DNA from: AM-0621 sp964386705
GTDB lineage: Bacteria; Planctomycetota; Planctomycetia; Planctomycetales; Planctomycetaceae
DNA length: 64,000 nt
Assembly (NCBI GenBank): GCA_964386705.1
Contig: CAYLTY010000006.1
Location: forward strand, 13,937 to 77,936
Reading direction: 5' to 3'
Made by a program: the position numbers and the translations under genes. Below are positions 8,423-18,700 of this stretch, piece after piece (position 1 is the first letter of the stretch; each line of letters starts with the position of its first letter). Under the pieces are notes generated by a model, which did not search any database, was not told the origin of the DNA, and saw only the letters and a list, made by a program, of their open reading frames with translations.

Positions 8423-8828
8423 GACCTCAAATCTAACAGTCTTCCAATCAGCGGCACCGTTAGAAACGCGGCTCAAACCGTCTTTGATGAGTTCCGCTCC
8501 GAAGTTAATCAAGTATCCGAGGCGTTTGTAGGTCAGCTTCAAATAGGACAAGAGTTGCTTCTTGTGAACAGGATGCACGCTCTCAACAGACTTCAGTTCG
8601 ATGATGACTAAGCCCGCCACAACCAGATCAGCTCTGAAGCCTTCGTCGAACTGGATTCCGTCATAAACGACTGGAATCGGAACCTGCCGCTCGACAGCGA
8701 GCCCTCGCTTTCTCAGTTCATGAGCCAGCGCGACTTCATAGACAGACTCCAGCAACCCCGGGCCAAGCCTGGTATGCACTTGGAAGTGCGCAATCGACAA
8801 CGATCTTCCCGATCTCGTTCTCTGTCAT
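8372..8828 (-). pseudogene. GxxExxY protein (PD-(D/E)XK-like), frameshifted
   Basis: This is a GxxExxY-family protein (PF13366/TIGR04256), a small fold related to PD-(D/E)XK nucleases, here in two frames. The N-terminus MTENEIGKIVVDCAL reads from the ATG at 8828. The rest, VHTRLGPGLLESVYEVALAH onward with FRADLVVAGLVIIELKSVE, reads one frame over. Removing one C from CTTCCAAGTG (plus-strand GG at 8782-8783) restores ...DCALQVHTRLGPG..., the normal family sequence. An in-frame TTG at 8800 could give a product lacking the first 15 residues. The C-terminus is encoded by a flanking repeat arm. Either a true mutation or a sequencing error could explain the shift. Confidence 0.8.
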
Positions 8829-8848
8829 GATGGGTCCGTCAGATATGG

Positions 8849-8926
8849 CACGCGAAGGCGCGGAGCCGCGAAGAAGACAAGAGAAGACTGGATCCTTAAC
8901 CCTTCGCGACTCCGCGCCTTCGCGTG
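8849..8926. repeat. 25-bp inverted repeat (right copy)
   Basis: Arms at 8849-8873 and 8902-8926 have the same sequence as the left copy, with one mismatch (GAC for GGC) in the distal arm and a different 28-nt spacer. The distal arm ends 5 nt short of the stop codon of the 1205-residue dehydrogenase, so on the minus strand it forms a strong hairpin just after that gene and may also limit transcription (inference). Confidence 0.92.
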
Positions 8927-8931
8927 AGACC

Positions 8932-11900
8932 TTACTCACTCACGATTCGAACTCCGCCCCAATAGCCGAACTCGAAGCTCCAGTCGTTCGCTTGGTTGAG
9001 CAGGTCCAGTTTGACTTCGGTGCCTGCAAACTTCGTGAGGTCGGCGGTGATCGTGCGCCAGCCGTCTTTGCAGGTTTCCCTGCTGATCATTTCATCTGCC
9101 AGGCGTTCGCCATTGCCTCGGATGACCAGTCGCCAGTCACCACGCGGGTCGTGAGCGACATCGACAATCACCTTCGTCTTCTTGCCTGCGGGCACTGCCA
9201 CCTTCTGAGTTAACACGCACGAAGCATCGCGGCTAACCGGATGCGTGCGTAGGATGCTGTCTTTGCCAAAGTGGTTGTTGAGCAGTGCCACTCCATCGAC
9301 GCCGCTCGCAGTGGTTGCGAACCCGGGCAGCACTTCAGCAACCATTGCTGCGAAGTCACCCGAGTTCGTGCTCTGACGCGGAGTCACCGCGGTCACACCG
9401 GGAAGTCGCTTGGCGGTCTTGTCGCTCGGATGCTTATCGAGCGTGATGAAGGCGAACAGATCCACAATATCCTGCTGAGACAGTTGCTTCTCAAGGCCTT
9501 CGGGCATCAATGACAACTCGCTGAGCTTAAACTCATCAATCTCATCGCGCGGGATAATTTCCAGCTTGCCCACGGCGACTCGGACGGCTGTCACACTCGC
9601 ATCGGTTCTGCCGTTGCCTGGGACAGCAACGTCCGCCGGTTTGAGGACAACTCGCTGCGGGCTGTCTTCCACCAGTAGGCCGCTTTGGACTCGGCCAGAT
9701 GTTGTTACGACCGTGCAGACGCGATAGCCCGCGCCGATCACGAGGCTCGGATCGAAGACGTTCGACAGCAGTTGATTGAAGTCGTTGCGGCCATTGAGCG
9801 TGATGTCGGGACCAATCTCAGGGCCTTCGCCGTAGATTTTGTGGCACGCGGCACAGACTCGTTTGAAGACCTTTTCGCCCGCGAACGGATCGCCCGGAGA
9901 CTTACGGATCAGTGTCTTCATCTCAGCCACGACCTTTTCGCGATCGGGGTTGCGAGTATCACGCACCTGACCCCAATGGCGATTGAGCAGCTCACTAAGA
10001 TCCGTGTCCTTGAGCGCCTGCATACGACGCGCTTGATTGATGTTGATACTCGTCGCCGCGATCTTTTGCTTGCCGACTTGGCTCAGCAGGTTCTTCGACC
10101 AACTGGCTCGCTGAGTCAGCAAGTCGACGATCGCCGGTTGTACGTCGGGAGCGACTTCGCCGTAGTGCTTGGTGAGATACTCACCGACTTCGATTTCGAG
10201 CTTCCCGTTATCCATGCGTCCGAGTGCCGTCAGCACATCGGCCAGGAACGCAGAACTCTCGGCAGGCTTGCGTCCGAACACTTCACGAGCGACTTGCGCC
10301 ACGCAGCCATCTTTCGCCGAGATCAGCGCGTTGAAAGCCGCGAGTCGTTGCGCTGCGGCTTCATCCTTGTTGAGGATCATCGAGCGTGCCGTCCCAACCG
10401 CGCCGCCGCGATCTCCCCAGCTAAGCGACAGCAGCGATGCTTCCAACCGCAGCGGATGCTTGGACTCGACACCCAACATCGGTTTGAGCAACGGCTCCAT
10501 CGCGACCTTGAGCTGATCCAGCTTTTCGCCTTTGAGTTCTCCGGATTGCACTTTGGTCGAGAGCAATTCAATCACCTGCTTGGCAATCTGCGGATGATCG
10601 TCGCGCAGCAGAGCGAACAGGTCCGCCACCGGCTTCGCATCAAACTTCTGCCGACCAAGGATGCGTTCGACAACCCGAGGCATGAGGTCGACCACCACTT
10701 TTGATTTAAGAAAATTATCACCCTTCATGTATTCAACGAATTCAGATGGGAGTTGTTCAAGTCGAGGATGAAGTGTTTGCCAGACGATGCGGGCAATGAG
10801 CGGATCTGATTTCCCTGTAACGAGTAGCTTGAGAAGCAACCTCATGACGCCCGGATTGGAGTGCGGCAGCTTTGAGTACATAACAACGGCTTGAAGGATG
10901 ACCCTGGGGTCCTCGCTTGGGCTTGGAGGTTGGTCCGTATTCGATGATAGGCCGGTCATCTTGCGAGATAACGGCCAGTCCCCGAAAAAGCGGAGAGCCC
11001 AGGCAGTGTAAAACGGATCTATTCCAGCTTCGCTCACAGCGGATGTCAGAGGGTCAAGTGGTCGAATCAATTGCTCGAAGTCTGCCTCTGGCAGATCGCG
11101 TCCAGCCCACATGCCAATGAGGGTCAAGAAGGCTTGGCGCCTCTGAACAGTAGTTGCTCGGTCGTCACTCTTTTGAATGAAGTCTGAGAGTAACTTTGAC
11201 GTGGCAACTGTAGCCCGTTCCTGTAACAGACGAGTTGCTGTCCAACGGGTGAAATCGTTCTTCGCTCCGAGACGTTCAATGAGTTGCTGATCGGTCTCTT
11301 TCGCGAGGTCGAGGTCCTTGGCTGCTCGCGGCGAGTCTTTATACCGCACGCGATAGAGCCGCCCCTTCAAGCGGTCGATGCCTGCAGGGTCTCGATTGGC
11401 GTCTTGGTAGCAGTGATATCGGTCATACCAATCGAGAATATAAAGGCATCCATCCGGGCCGGTCTTTTGGACGACGGGCATGAACCAGGCGTCGTTCGCG
11501 GTCAGGAAATCATCCTCTCCGAAACCTTTGTAAGTTGAGCCATCACGTTCGATGCGGTCCACGTTGATACAACCACCGTGGATGTTGCCCATGTAGAGCT
11601 TACCTCGGTACTTCTCCGGGTAGGCGTCGCTGTCGAAGTAGTGAATGCCGCAGTACGCCGCCTTCTGATGCTTGTGCTTGACGATGCTGTCGATCTTCCA
11701 CGTGAACGGTGGATACGGGCCGCCCTGCCGGTGGTAGTAACCTGTCTCCACCAAATGCCACAGATGGTCGATCACGCACGCGCTGATGAACGCTTCGCCC
11801 TCGTCATTGAACGCGATGCCCCACGGGTTGCTGGTGCCTTCACAGAAGACCTGAAACTCACGCGTGCGCGGATGAATGCGGTACATCGCAACCGTCAGCG

Positions 11901-12549
11901 GCCAACCTTTGTGGTCCTCTTTGTAGTTGGGATTCGTCTTCGGGTACTTCACATGACTGTGATTGAAGACACCGTTGAGCCCGTACAACCACCCGTCCGG
12001 CCCCCAAGTCAGCGAGTTCGGTAGCTCGTGCGTGTCCGTACGGCCGAAGCCCGTCACGACCACTTGAGCCGGACCGTCGGGTTTGCCATCTCGGTCGGCG
12101 TCCGGCACGAACAGAATGTCGGGTGAGTTCGCAATCCATACACCGCCGTGACCGACAGCGATGCCGCTCGGGATGTTGAGCCCGTCCAGGAAGATGGAAA
12201 ACTTGTCAGCCTTACCATCGCCGTCAGTGTCTTCGAGGATCTTGACACGGTCCTTGCCCACGCCCGGTTCACGGCGCGGGTATTCGAGCGACTCGGTGAT
12301 CCAGAAGCGTCCGCGTTCATCAATCGCCATCGCGACGGGGTTCACGATGTCCGGTTCGGCCGCGACGACCTCGACCGAAAACCCTTCCGGGACCGTCATC
12401 ATCTTCGCCGCTGTCTGCGGATCACGGGGCTCGTTCGGAGCCTTGTCCTGAGCATGCGGAATGATGGGCTTCTTGGCCTCTTGAGCCGACAGCTCTACTG
12501 ACGAACTCACCAGCAACAGCCAGCATGTGATTCGAATGAAGTGGTTCAC
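8932..12549 (-). CDS. PVC-type membrane-bound dehydrogenase with HEAT repeats and c-type haem domain
   Basis: The protein has 1205 residues. A signal peptide (MNHFIRITCWLLLVSSSVELSAQ) is followed by a beta-propeller dehydrogenase domain (TIGR02604-like, about 45-430: MTVPEGFSVEVVAAEPDIVN, WGPDGWLYGLNGVF), a helical HEAT-like stretch (about 430-860), and a TIGR02603-type haem domain with CAACH near residue 902 and GPEIGPDI after it. A beta-sandwich of carbohydrate-binding type closes the protein (about 1080-1205, ending FEFGYWGGVRIVSE). Such proteins are periplasmic, with sugar or alcohol oxidation inferred. The start is GTG at 12549 with AAGGAAG 7 nt upstream. RidA lies 87 nt upstream on the same strand. 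Confidence 0.92.
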   Translation of the reverse strand: MNHFIRITCWLLLVSSSVELSAQEAKKPIIPHAQDKAPNEPRDPQTAAKMMTVPEGFSVEVVAAEPDIVNPVAMAIDERGRFWITESLEYPRREPGVGKDRVKILEDTDGDGKADKFSIFLDGLNIPSGIAVGHGGVWIANSPDILFVPDADRDGKPDGPAQVVVTGFGRTDTHELPNSLTWGPDGWLYGLNGVFNHSHVKYPKTNPNYKEDHKGWPLTVAMYRIHPRTREFQVFCEGTSNPWGIAFNDEGEAFISACVIDHLWHLVETGYYHRQGGPYPPFTWKIDSIVKHKHQKAAYCGIHYFDSDAYPEKYRGKLYMGNIHGGCINVDRIERDGSTYKGFGEDDFLTANDAWFMPVVQKTGPDGCLYILDWYDRYHCYQDANRDPAGIDRLKGRLYRVRYKDSPRAAKDLDLAKETDQQLIERLGAKNDFTRWTATRLLQERATVATSKLLSDFIQKSDDRATTVQRRQAFLTLIGMWAGRDLPEADFEQLIRPLDPLTSAVSEAGIDPFYTAWALRFFGDWPLSRKMTGLSSNTDQPPSPSEDPRVILQAVVMYSKLPHSNPGVMRLLLKLLVTGKSDPLIARIVWQTLHPRLEQLPSEFVEYMKGDNFLKSKVVVDLMPRVVERILGRQKFDAKPVADLFALLRDDHPQIAKQVIELLSTKVQSGELKGEKLDQLKVAMEPLLKPMLGVESKHPLRLEASLLSLSWGDRGGAVGTARSMILNKDEAAAQRLAAFNALISAKDGCVAQVAREVFGRKPAESSAFLADVLTALGRMDNGKLEIEVGEYLTKHYGEVAPDVQPAIVDLLTQRASWSKNLLSQVGKQKIAATSININQARRMQALKDTDLSELLNRHWGQVRDTRNPDREKVVAEMKTLIRKSPGDPFAGEKVFKRVCAACHKIYGEGPEIGPDITLNGRNDFNQLLSNVFDPSLVIGAGYRVCTVVTTSGRVQSGLLVEDSPQRVVLKPADVAVPGNGRTDASVTAVRVAVGKLEIIPRDEIDEFKLSELSLMPEGLEKQLSQQDIVDLFAFITLDKHPSDKTAKRLPGVTAVTPRQSTNSGDFAAMVAEVLPGFATTASGVDGVALLNNHFGKDSILRTHPVSRDASCVLTQKVAVPAGKKTKVIVDVAHDPRGDWRLVIRGNGERLADEMISRETCKDGWRTITADLTKFAGTEVKLDLLNQANDWSFEFGYWGGVRIVSE

Positions 12550-12636
12550 GGATGGACTTCCTTATGAACGTGAGCGCAAGAATTCTCCGCACGAAGGTTC
12601 GCCGAAAAGCCGTCTGCGAGAAAGGAATCGACTACG

Positions 12637-13035
12637 TCACGCAATAACAGCAACAGCTTCAATCTCAATCAGCCAGTCAGGTCCAACCAGTGCGGAGACG
12701 CCGACCAACGTGCTGGCGGGTGGATGTTCGGCCCAGACGTAGCGGCTGCGGACCTCGCGGATGATCGGTACGTGCTCGGGTTTGAGACCGACCACGAAGA
12801 GACTGGTCTTCACAACGTCTTTGAATGTCGCTCCCCCAGCGGCGAGAGCGAGCGCGACATTGTGAAACGCCTGCTCGGTTTGAGCCTTCATATCACCGCG
12901 ACCGATGACCTCGCCGCGCTCGTTGATCGCAACCTGCCCGGAGATGTGAATCGTTTTTCCGCCCGTGGCACTCACGACGTGAGTCCAACCAAACGTGGGA
13001 CACAATTCCGGGGGGTTAGTGAATTCAATGCTCAT
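12637..13035 (-). CDS. RidA family protein (YjgF/UK114)
   Basis: The protein has 132 residues. RidA proteins are trimeric enamine/imine deaminases that protect PLP enzymes; others serve in specific catabolic pathways. Visible family features are THVVSATGGKTIHISGQVAI, QTEQAFHNVALALAAGGATF, DVVKTSLFVVGL and HPPASTLVGVSALVGPDWLI. The usual C-terminal arginine site (xxRxxVEV-type) reads instead as LIEIEAVAVIA at the end, close to the family pattern. The ATG at 13035 was chosen because the family starts there; a frame reaching 13113 adds an unrelated basic leader. GAGAAAGA lies upstream. It sits between the AAA ATPase and dehydrogenase genes, all leftward. Confidence 0.9.
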   Translation of the reverse strand: MSIEFTNPPELCPTFGWTHVVSATGGKTIHISGQVAINERGEVIGRGDMKAQTEQAFHNVALALAAGGATFKDVVKTSLFVVGLKPEHVPIIREVRSRYVWAEHPPASTLVGVSALVGPDWLIEIEAVAVIA

Positions 13036-13180
13036 GCATGGTCTTTCTCTGATTGCGTGAACGACATGTTCAACGGCCTGCGTCTTCTCGCGTTCGCGAC
13101 GCAGGTCAGACAACTCAGCCTACGCGTGCCCGTGAGGGCGCCGCCACCTTCAGCCCTCACCCCTCAGAGCAGCAATCAAA

Positions 13181-14596
13181 TTACGACATCGCAAAGCCAG
13201 TGATGCGGCGAGTGAGTTCACCGTTCTCAGAAGTCATCTCGTTCAACGCTTCGACGAGGTCTTTATCCGTTAGCTCAATTGAGGGCGAGTCCTCCGGGGT
13301 TCGCTCGACGGCGATCAGGGCTGCCTTGCGAACCAGTTCCTTGATGAATGCCGGGCTGGCGCCATTCGTCCTCTTCAAGATGACAGTCCAGTCTGTCACC
13401 GACAGTTTCGACTTGCAGGCATAGAGCTGAAACAGCCGACGACGGCAGTCCTCATCGGGCAAGGGAAAGTGAATCGCCTGATCGATGCGGCCGGGCCGGT
13501 TAGCCAAGGCCGCTTCAATTTGGTCGGGCAAATTCGTTGTCAGCAGAAACAGGATGTCGGCGCTGGAATCGAGGCCGTCCATTTCATTCATCAACTGGTG
13601 CAGAGCCGTCGTCTGAAAGTTCTGGTCACGCCGAGTGGCGATCAGGTCAACGTCTTCCAGAATGATCATGGCCGGTGACAGGCTCTTGGCCAGATCACAG
13701 CACTCTTTGATGTTCCAGAGTTGCTCACCCGTCACGAGGAACACCGTCACGTTCGGCATGGAGTGTGTCAGCCAGCAGGCTGTGCGCGTCTTGCCGGTGC
13801 CGGGCTTGCCGTGAAACAGCAGGCCGCGTTTCACAGGATGTCCCTCGCGGCGCAGGCGATCGGCATGCCGGAAGAAACTGATGGTATTGCGCTCGATGAT
13901 GCGCATCGTGGCGAGCGGCAGCACGATGGCGTCGCCAGCCACGGGCGGTAGTTTGTGAAAGCGAACCTGAGCCCAGCCTGCCGCACCCGAGTCATCATAG
14001 TCCGCTTGAGTTCGCTGCCGCTCAATCGAGATCACCCGCCCGCGATAGACGCTCAGTTCACGCATTAACTCGCGGATTCGATCCAGGCTCGGTCCCGCGA
14101 GGTTCTCAGGTCTGCTGACTACTTGCAGTAACGGAGACAATGCTCCGTAAGCCTGTACGCCACCCATCCGAATCGCCAGTTGCGAAGTTGGCGTCTTGAT
14201 CAAGTAAATAGGATTGACGAGGCAGTCTTCGTGCTGGTCAACGTCAATGTCCATCTGCCGGTACATCGGAGCCTGATAGACCATCTCCTTGGCCTGCAGT
14301 TCGTGATAGTTCTGGCCGGTGATCGTTTCGAGCTCGCCACCTAGTTCTTTCACATAGGCTTCGATAGCGCGCCGCACATTCGGCAGGTCCAACGGTGAAA
14401 AGCTGCGACTGACCGATGCTAGTTGCTGATAATTATACCCCAGCAGCGCCTTCAGTTTTTTGTAGACGAGCCACTTCTTGCTTTTGCCGTCTTCGATACT
14501 TTTCGCGACCAGGATGATCAAGGCAACCGTCGCCAGAACGCTCAGTCCGATGATGGCCGCGATACCATCTTCCCGACTCGCCGAAAGGACAAACAT
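13181..14596 (-). CDS. Membrane-anchored AAA ATPase
   Basis: The protein has 471 residues. One N-terminal transmembrane helix (about 8-30, IIGLSVLATVALIILVAKSI) is followed by a 230-residue unknown region and then a classical AAA module: Walker A GKPGTGKT at 263-270, Walker B MIILEDVDLIA, sensor-1 LLTTNLPD, and the second-region-of-homology arginines in ANRPGRIDQAIHFPLPDE. The layout of one TM helix, a specific middle domain and a C-terminal AAA resembles BCS1 and other membrane-linked AAA proteins, but the middle region is not recognisable as BCS1_N by eye. AGGAG lies 6 nt before the ATG at 14596. No protease domain is fused. Likely role: membrane protein remodelling. Confidence 0.88.
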   Translation of the reverse strand: MFVLSASREDGIAAIIGLSVLATVALIILVAKSIEDGKSKKWLVYKKLKALLGYNYQQLASVSRSFSPLDLPNVRRAIEAYVKELGGELETITGQNYHELQAKEMVYQAPMYRQMDIDVDQHEDCLVNPIYLIKTPTSQLAIRMGGVQAYGALSPLLQVVSRPENLAGPSLDRIRELMRELSVYRGRVISIERQRTQADYDDSGAAGWAQVRFHKLPPVAGDAIVLPLATMRIIERNTISFFRHADRLRREGHPVKRGLLFHGKPGTGKTRTACWLTHSMPNVTVFLVTGEQLWNIKECCDLAKSLSPAMIILEDVDLIATRRDQNFQTTALHQLMNEMDGLDSSADILFLLTTNLPDQIEAALANRPGRIDQAIHFPLPDEDCRRRLFQLYACKSKLSVTDWTVILKRTNGASPAFIKELVRKAALIAVERTPEDSPSIELTDKDLVEALNEMTSENGELTRRITGFAMS

Positions 14597-14871
14597 GCGG
14601 ACTCCTCGCAAGAGCACGGATCCGGAGCTGCAAAGTGCCCCATGATGGTCAGAACTGGCTACTCATGGAAACCAAAACTGGGTCCGAGAAGTTTGCCAGA
14701 CCGACGAAAATAACTCCTCTCGCAATCCATGGAGACGTCGACACAAGATTCGAGCCTGTTGATCGAACTGGCAGAACTGATGACGATCTTCGCCGACCTC
14801 AACGAGTGTCCGCTGCGCTCGAGAATTCACGTGCGGTGACCAGGTCGTGGGGTCGGCTGATCATCGGAGAC

Positions 14872-15480
14872 TTAGCGAGATCCGAAGTAGAACAACAACA
14901 GGCCCATGGCCACCTGATGGAACTCGCGGGGTAGGAGCTCGCTGTGGCCGTAGATTTCGAAGCCCGCATCCACAGCGAGTATTAACAGGACTAGCAGAGC
15001 TCTGAGGTCCCCCAAATAGCCTGAGGCTGGCTTCGTCCGTTTGCGATTCAGCCACCCAGCGAAGCCGCGCCAGACGAGGCCTGCCGCGTAGGCAGCCAGC
15101 GTACCCAGCAAGGCGATTGCTTGTGGCTCGAACAATCTGCCTTCGTTGTGCAGATAGACACCCAGACCGATGAAGGCCGCGAGGATGATGAAACGGATCG
15201 AATGCTTCGGCAGGAACAACGGGTTCTGTTCCTTGTCCAGCACGCCTTCGTTTTCGAGCCGCTGGCGGATGTCTGGCGGCAACGCCACGAAGCGTCGCGA
15301 CGTGTAGTAGTGCGCCAGCGCGATCAGCAATGTCTCAATCCACAGCGTGTTCACTTCGCGGCGGAGAGCGATTCCTGACACGACCACTCCGACGACCATC
15401 AGCGTCAGCAGAGCCCTGACGCTACCGACCGGAAGTCCCAACGGCGGCCAGGTTTTAGGAGATCCTTGGTATTCAGCCAT
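14872..15480 (-). CDS. Multipass membrane protein, unknown
   Basis: The protein has 202 residues and about five hydrophobic helices: VRALLTLMVVGVVVSGIAL, WIETLLIALAHYYTSR, IRFIILAAFIGLGVYLHN, ALLGTLAAYAAGLVWRGF, and a C-terminal pair ALLVLLILAVDAGF and VAMGLLLFYFGSR. I do not recognise the family. GAGGAAC lies upstream of the ATG at 15480. The 275-nt gap on each side holds no clear gene. It could be co-transcribed with the AAA ATPase downstream, but a gap of about 275 nt makes this uncertain. Confidence 0.75.
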   Translation of the reverse strand: MAEYQGSPKTWPPLGLPVGSVRALLTLMVVGVVVSGIALRREVNTLWIETLLIALAHYYTSRRFVALPPDIRQRLENEGVLDKEQNPLFLPKHSIRFIILAAFIGLGVYLHNEGRLFEPQAIALLGTLAAYAAGLVWRGFAGWLNRKRTKPASGYLGDLRALLVLLILAVDAGFEIYGHSELLPREFHQVAMGLLLFYFGSR

Positions 15481-15755
15481 GTTGCAGTTCCTCGTTCTTG
15501 ATGTGCGATTGAGTTTGTTTCGCCCATCTGAACGAGTCTGTCGAGACTAAACGATACTGAGCCCGAGTGGATCACTCGTCGGGACAGAATTCGAACGGAT
15601 TGCGAGGCACGGATCTGCCAAGTCGGCGAGCTGTTGCTCTGAACCCCGCCGCATTTGCGGCCTTCGCGAGCCTTGCGCCTTCGAGTGGACTTGATTTGCC
15701 TAATTCCCACGGAGTCACGATGTTCGAACGCCACAATGACAGCGCACTTCAACAA

Positions 15756-18700
15756 TTAGACCTGATCGATCCACGCCGGCAGCGGATTGAGATTGAAAGC
15801 TTCGTCAATCTCGCCGGCGACTGCATCGGGGAAACTGTCGCCGTTACCGGTCCCGCTGCCGGTTCCACCGGTCAGCTTATCGACGCCGGCATCACCCAGC
15901 AGCGTGTCGATCTCATCGCCTCCCAGCAGCGTATCGTCCCCCGTGCCTCCGTTGAGCGAGTCGGTTCCGAGTCCACCATAGAGCGTGTCGTTCTCAGTAC
16001 CGCCAATTAGGGTGTCGTTGCCGTCCCAGCCTGAGAGGCCGTCGGCACCTGCTCCGCCATTCAACGAATCGTTGCCGATACCACCATTGAGTGTATCGTT
16101 GCCGGCTTCGCCAAAGAGCGTATCGTTGCCACCGCGTCCTTTCAGGACGTCGTTGCCGTTGCCGCCATACAGGAAGTCAGCGCCAGCAGCACCAATCAGG
16201 GTATCATTACCATCCAGGCCGTAGAGATCGACTCGACCCGTAAACGCACTGGTATCAATGCTGTTGGCACCCGCGCCGCCTGTGAGTCGCACTTCTTCAA
16301 TTCCGACGACGCGGTCCGTGCCGAGACCGCTCAATACAGAATCTAACAGCACAAAGTTCACATCCGCAGTTTCAAAGATGCGGTCAGCGCCGGCTCCGCC
16401 GTCCAGCGTATCGTTACCTGGGCCTCCGGTGAGCTGATCAGCGGAAGCACCTTGACCAAACAAAGCGTCGTTTCCCTCACCGCCGTTGAGAGTGTCACGA
16501 CCAGCGGCACCCAGCAGTGAATCATTACCGCCGAGTCCGATCAGCGAATCGTCGCCTTCATCACCCAGCATGAAGTTCGGCCCGGCGCTGCCAATCAGTG
16601 TGTCATTGCCAAGGCCGCCGTATTCGACGCCATATCCGGTATAGGCCGAGATGTCGATCTTGTTCGCACTCGCTCCGCCAGTCAGCGAAGCTTCAGGCAA
16701 TCCGATCAGCTTATCAGTCCCCAACCCAGTTAATTGCGTATCAGTCAGTACGAAATTGACATCGCCAATCTCGATCAACACATCGTTACCGGCTCCGTCC
16801 AGTGTATCATTGCCGGGGCCCCCGGTGAGTGAATCTCGCGAACTCCCCTGACCGCGCACCACATCGTTACCATCGCCGCCGTTGAGCGAATCAATGCCGG
16901 CGCTGCCGAGCACCTGATCGTTACCGGCTCCGCCAAACATGGTGTCATTGCCGTCCTCGCCGATCAGAATGTCGTTTGCGGAACCGCCCGTAATCAGGTC
17001 CGGGTCCGTCCCGCCGAAAATCTGGATCGGAGTTGTACGAGCGGACGCCGAGATCACGTCGTTTCCAGCGTCTCCTTTGAGCAGCAACGTGCCGGCATAA
17101 CCTGCGTCCAGATCACCTGCGGTTATCTGATCGGCGCCGTTGCCACCAGACACCGTGATCGTGGCAGAGGGACTGGAAAACAGGATCGATTCTGCACCGT
17201 TGATGGCCAGCGAACTGGTTGAGTTCAACGCCACGCCGTCATCGCCTAGCGTTGCCTGCTCGGCGGTTGAACGCAGATTGAACGCTCGATTCGCAACACC
17301 CAGCTGATCGTCGATCGTTTCCTGGTTGACGAAGTTCAGCAACGAGACCACAACGCCCGTGTCGAGGCTGACCTGCCCTGTAGCCGCAGGCAGCAGCGAA
17401 TAGCTGATCGTGGTGAAGTTCGTGCTCTTCAACGTCAGTTTGTCTCCACTGCCACCTTGCCCCTGACCGTCGACTGTAAAGCCGCCGGTAGGAATCGGGT
17501 TGCCGGCAGAAAAATCAACAGTGACCTGATCATCATTCGATGAACCTGTGATATTCACGTTACCGGTTGGATCAAATAGCGTCGAGGACAGAGTAAGGCT
17601 CGTTGTGTTATCGATGACGTCGATATTCTCGCCGTTGAGCTTCACGGTGATATTACTGGTGTCGGGCAAAGTAATCGCGAGCGCCTGCACTTCAACCGCG
17701 CCGATGTCAACGGTCGGTGTGCCGTCGTTGTCACCGTCGGTCGCGCGAACTCCGTTCCGTTGATCATTGAGCAGCGAGTCCATCGGGTCGCCCTTGTCGA
17801 TGACCGGACTGGATGACATTGGTCGATGTGTTGCTGTTGGCCCGCCATAGTTTCCAAGTGGCTGCAACTGCGGGTCAACGCCGACAATGTCCGTGCTGAT
17901 CTTGGATGAGCCCATACGGATCAGATTATATCCGCCGGAAGCGATCGAGCCGGCTAGTTCTGGACCGCCGATGCCTGCTGCGTTGTTCGCGATAATCGAA
18001 CCGCGTATCGTCGCGTCGCCTGAACTGAAAACACCGCCGCCATTCAGAGCTGCTGTATTTGATACAATAGTCGAATTGATAATTGAGACGGAGTCGTTCG
18101 TAGACTCGTTGAAAATGCCGCCGCCAGTATTAAATGCGCGATTACCACTGATAGTCGAATTCTCAACGGCCAGCGACGCATTTCCGCCACCGCTGTTGAC
18201 GATCGCACCACCGTCGTAACCCTGATTGTCATTGAACGTTGAGCGCCGAATGATCGCGGTCGCCCCATTGAAGAGGCCGCCGCCATTGCGATTCGTTGGT
18301 GCTCTTCCACCGCGAACGGTTGATTCTACCAGCAGCAGACTGGCCCCGGTGCCTGAGTTCACAAGGCTGGCGCCAGACGATGTTGTCGAGTTCGCGTCAA
18401 ACGTCGATTTCGTGATCGTCGCGGTGCCGCTGTTGTAGAGTCCTCCTCCTCCGCCAGTTCCCGATGCTGAACCGCGTGCAACAACAGAATCCTGCATCGT
18501 CAGCGTGGAACCAGTCAGGCTCGCGATGCCGCCGCCCCGACCAGCGCTGGTGCTGTCTTCGATGACCACACCATCCAAAGTGAGAGTTCCAGCGTTCCGG
18601 ATTCCTGCACCGTCATCGCTCGACGAAAGTGTCGCACCGCGCCGGATTTTCAGGTCGTTCAGAGTGACATTGGCAGCTGAAGCCAGATCAAACACACGGT

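Noticed and set aside
9685..10704. Plus-strand frame of 339 codons
   Set aside because: Antisense to the HEAT and haem part of the dehydrogenase; no recognisable features.
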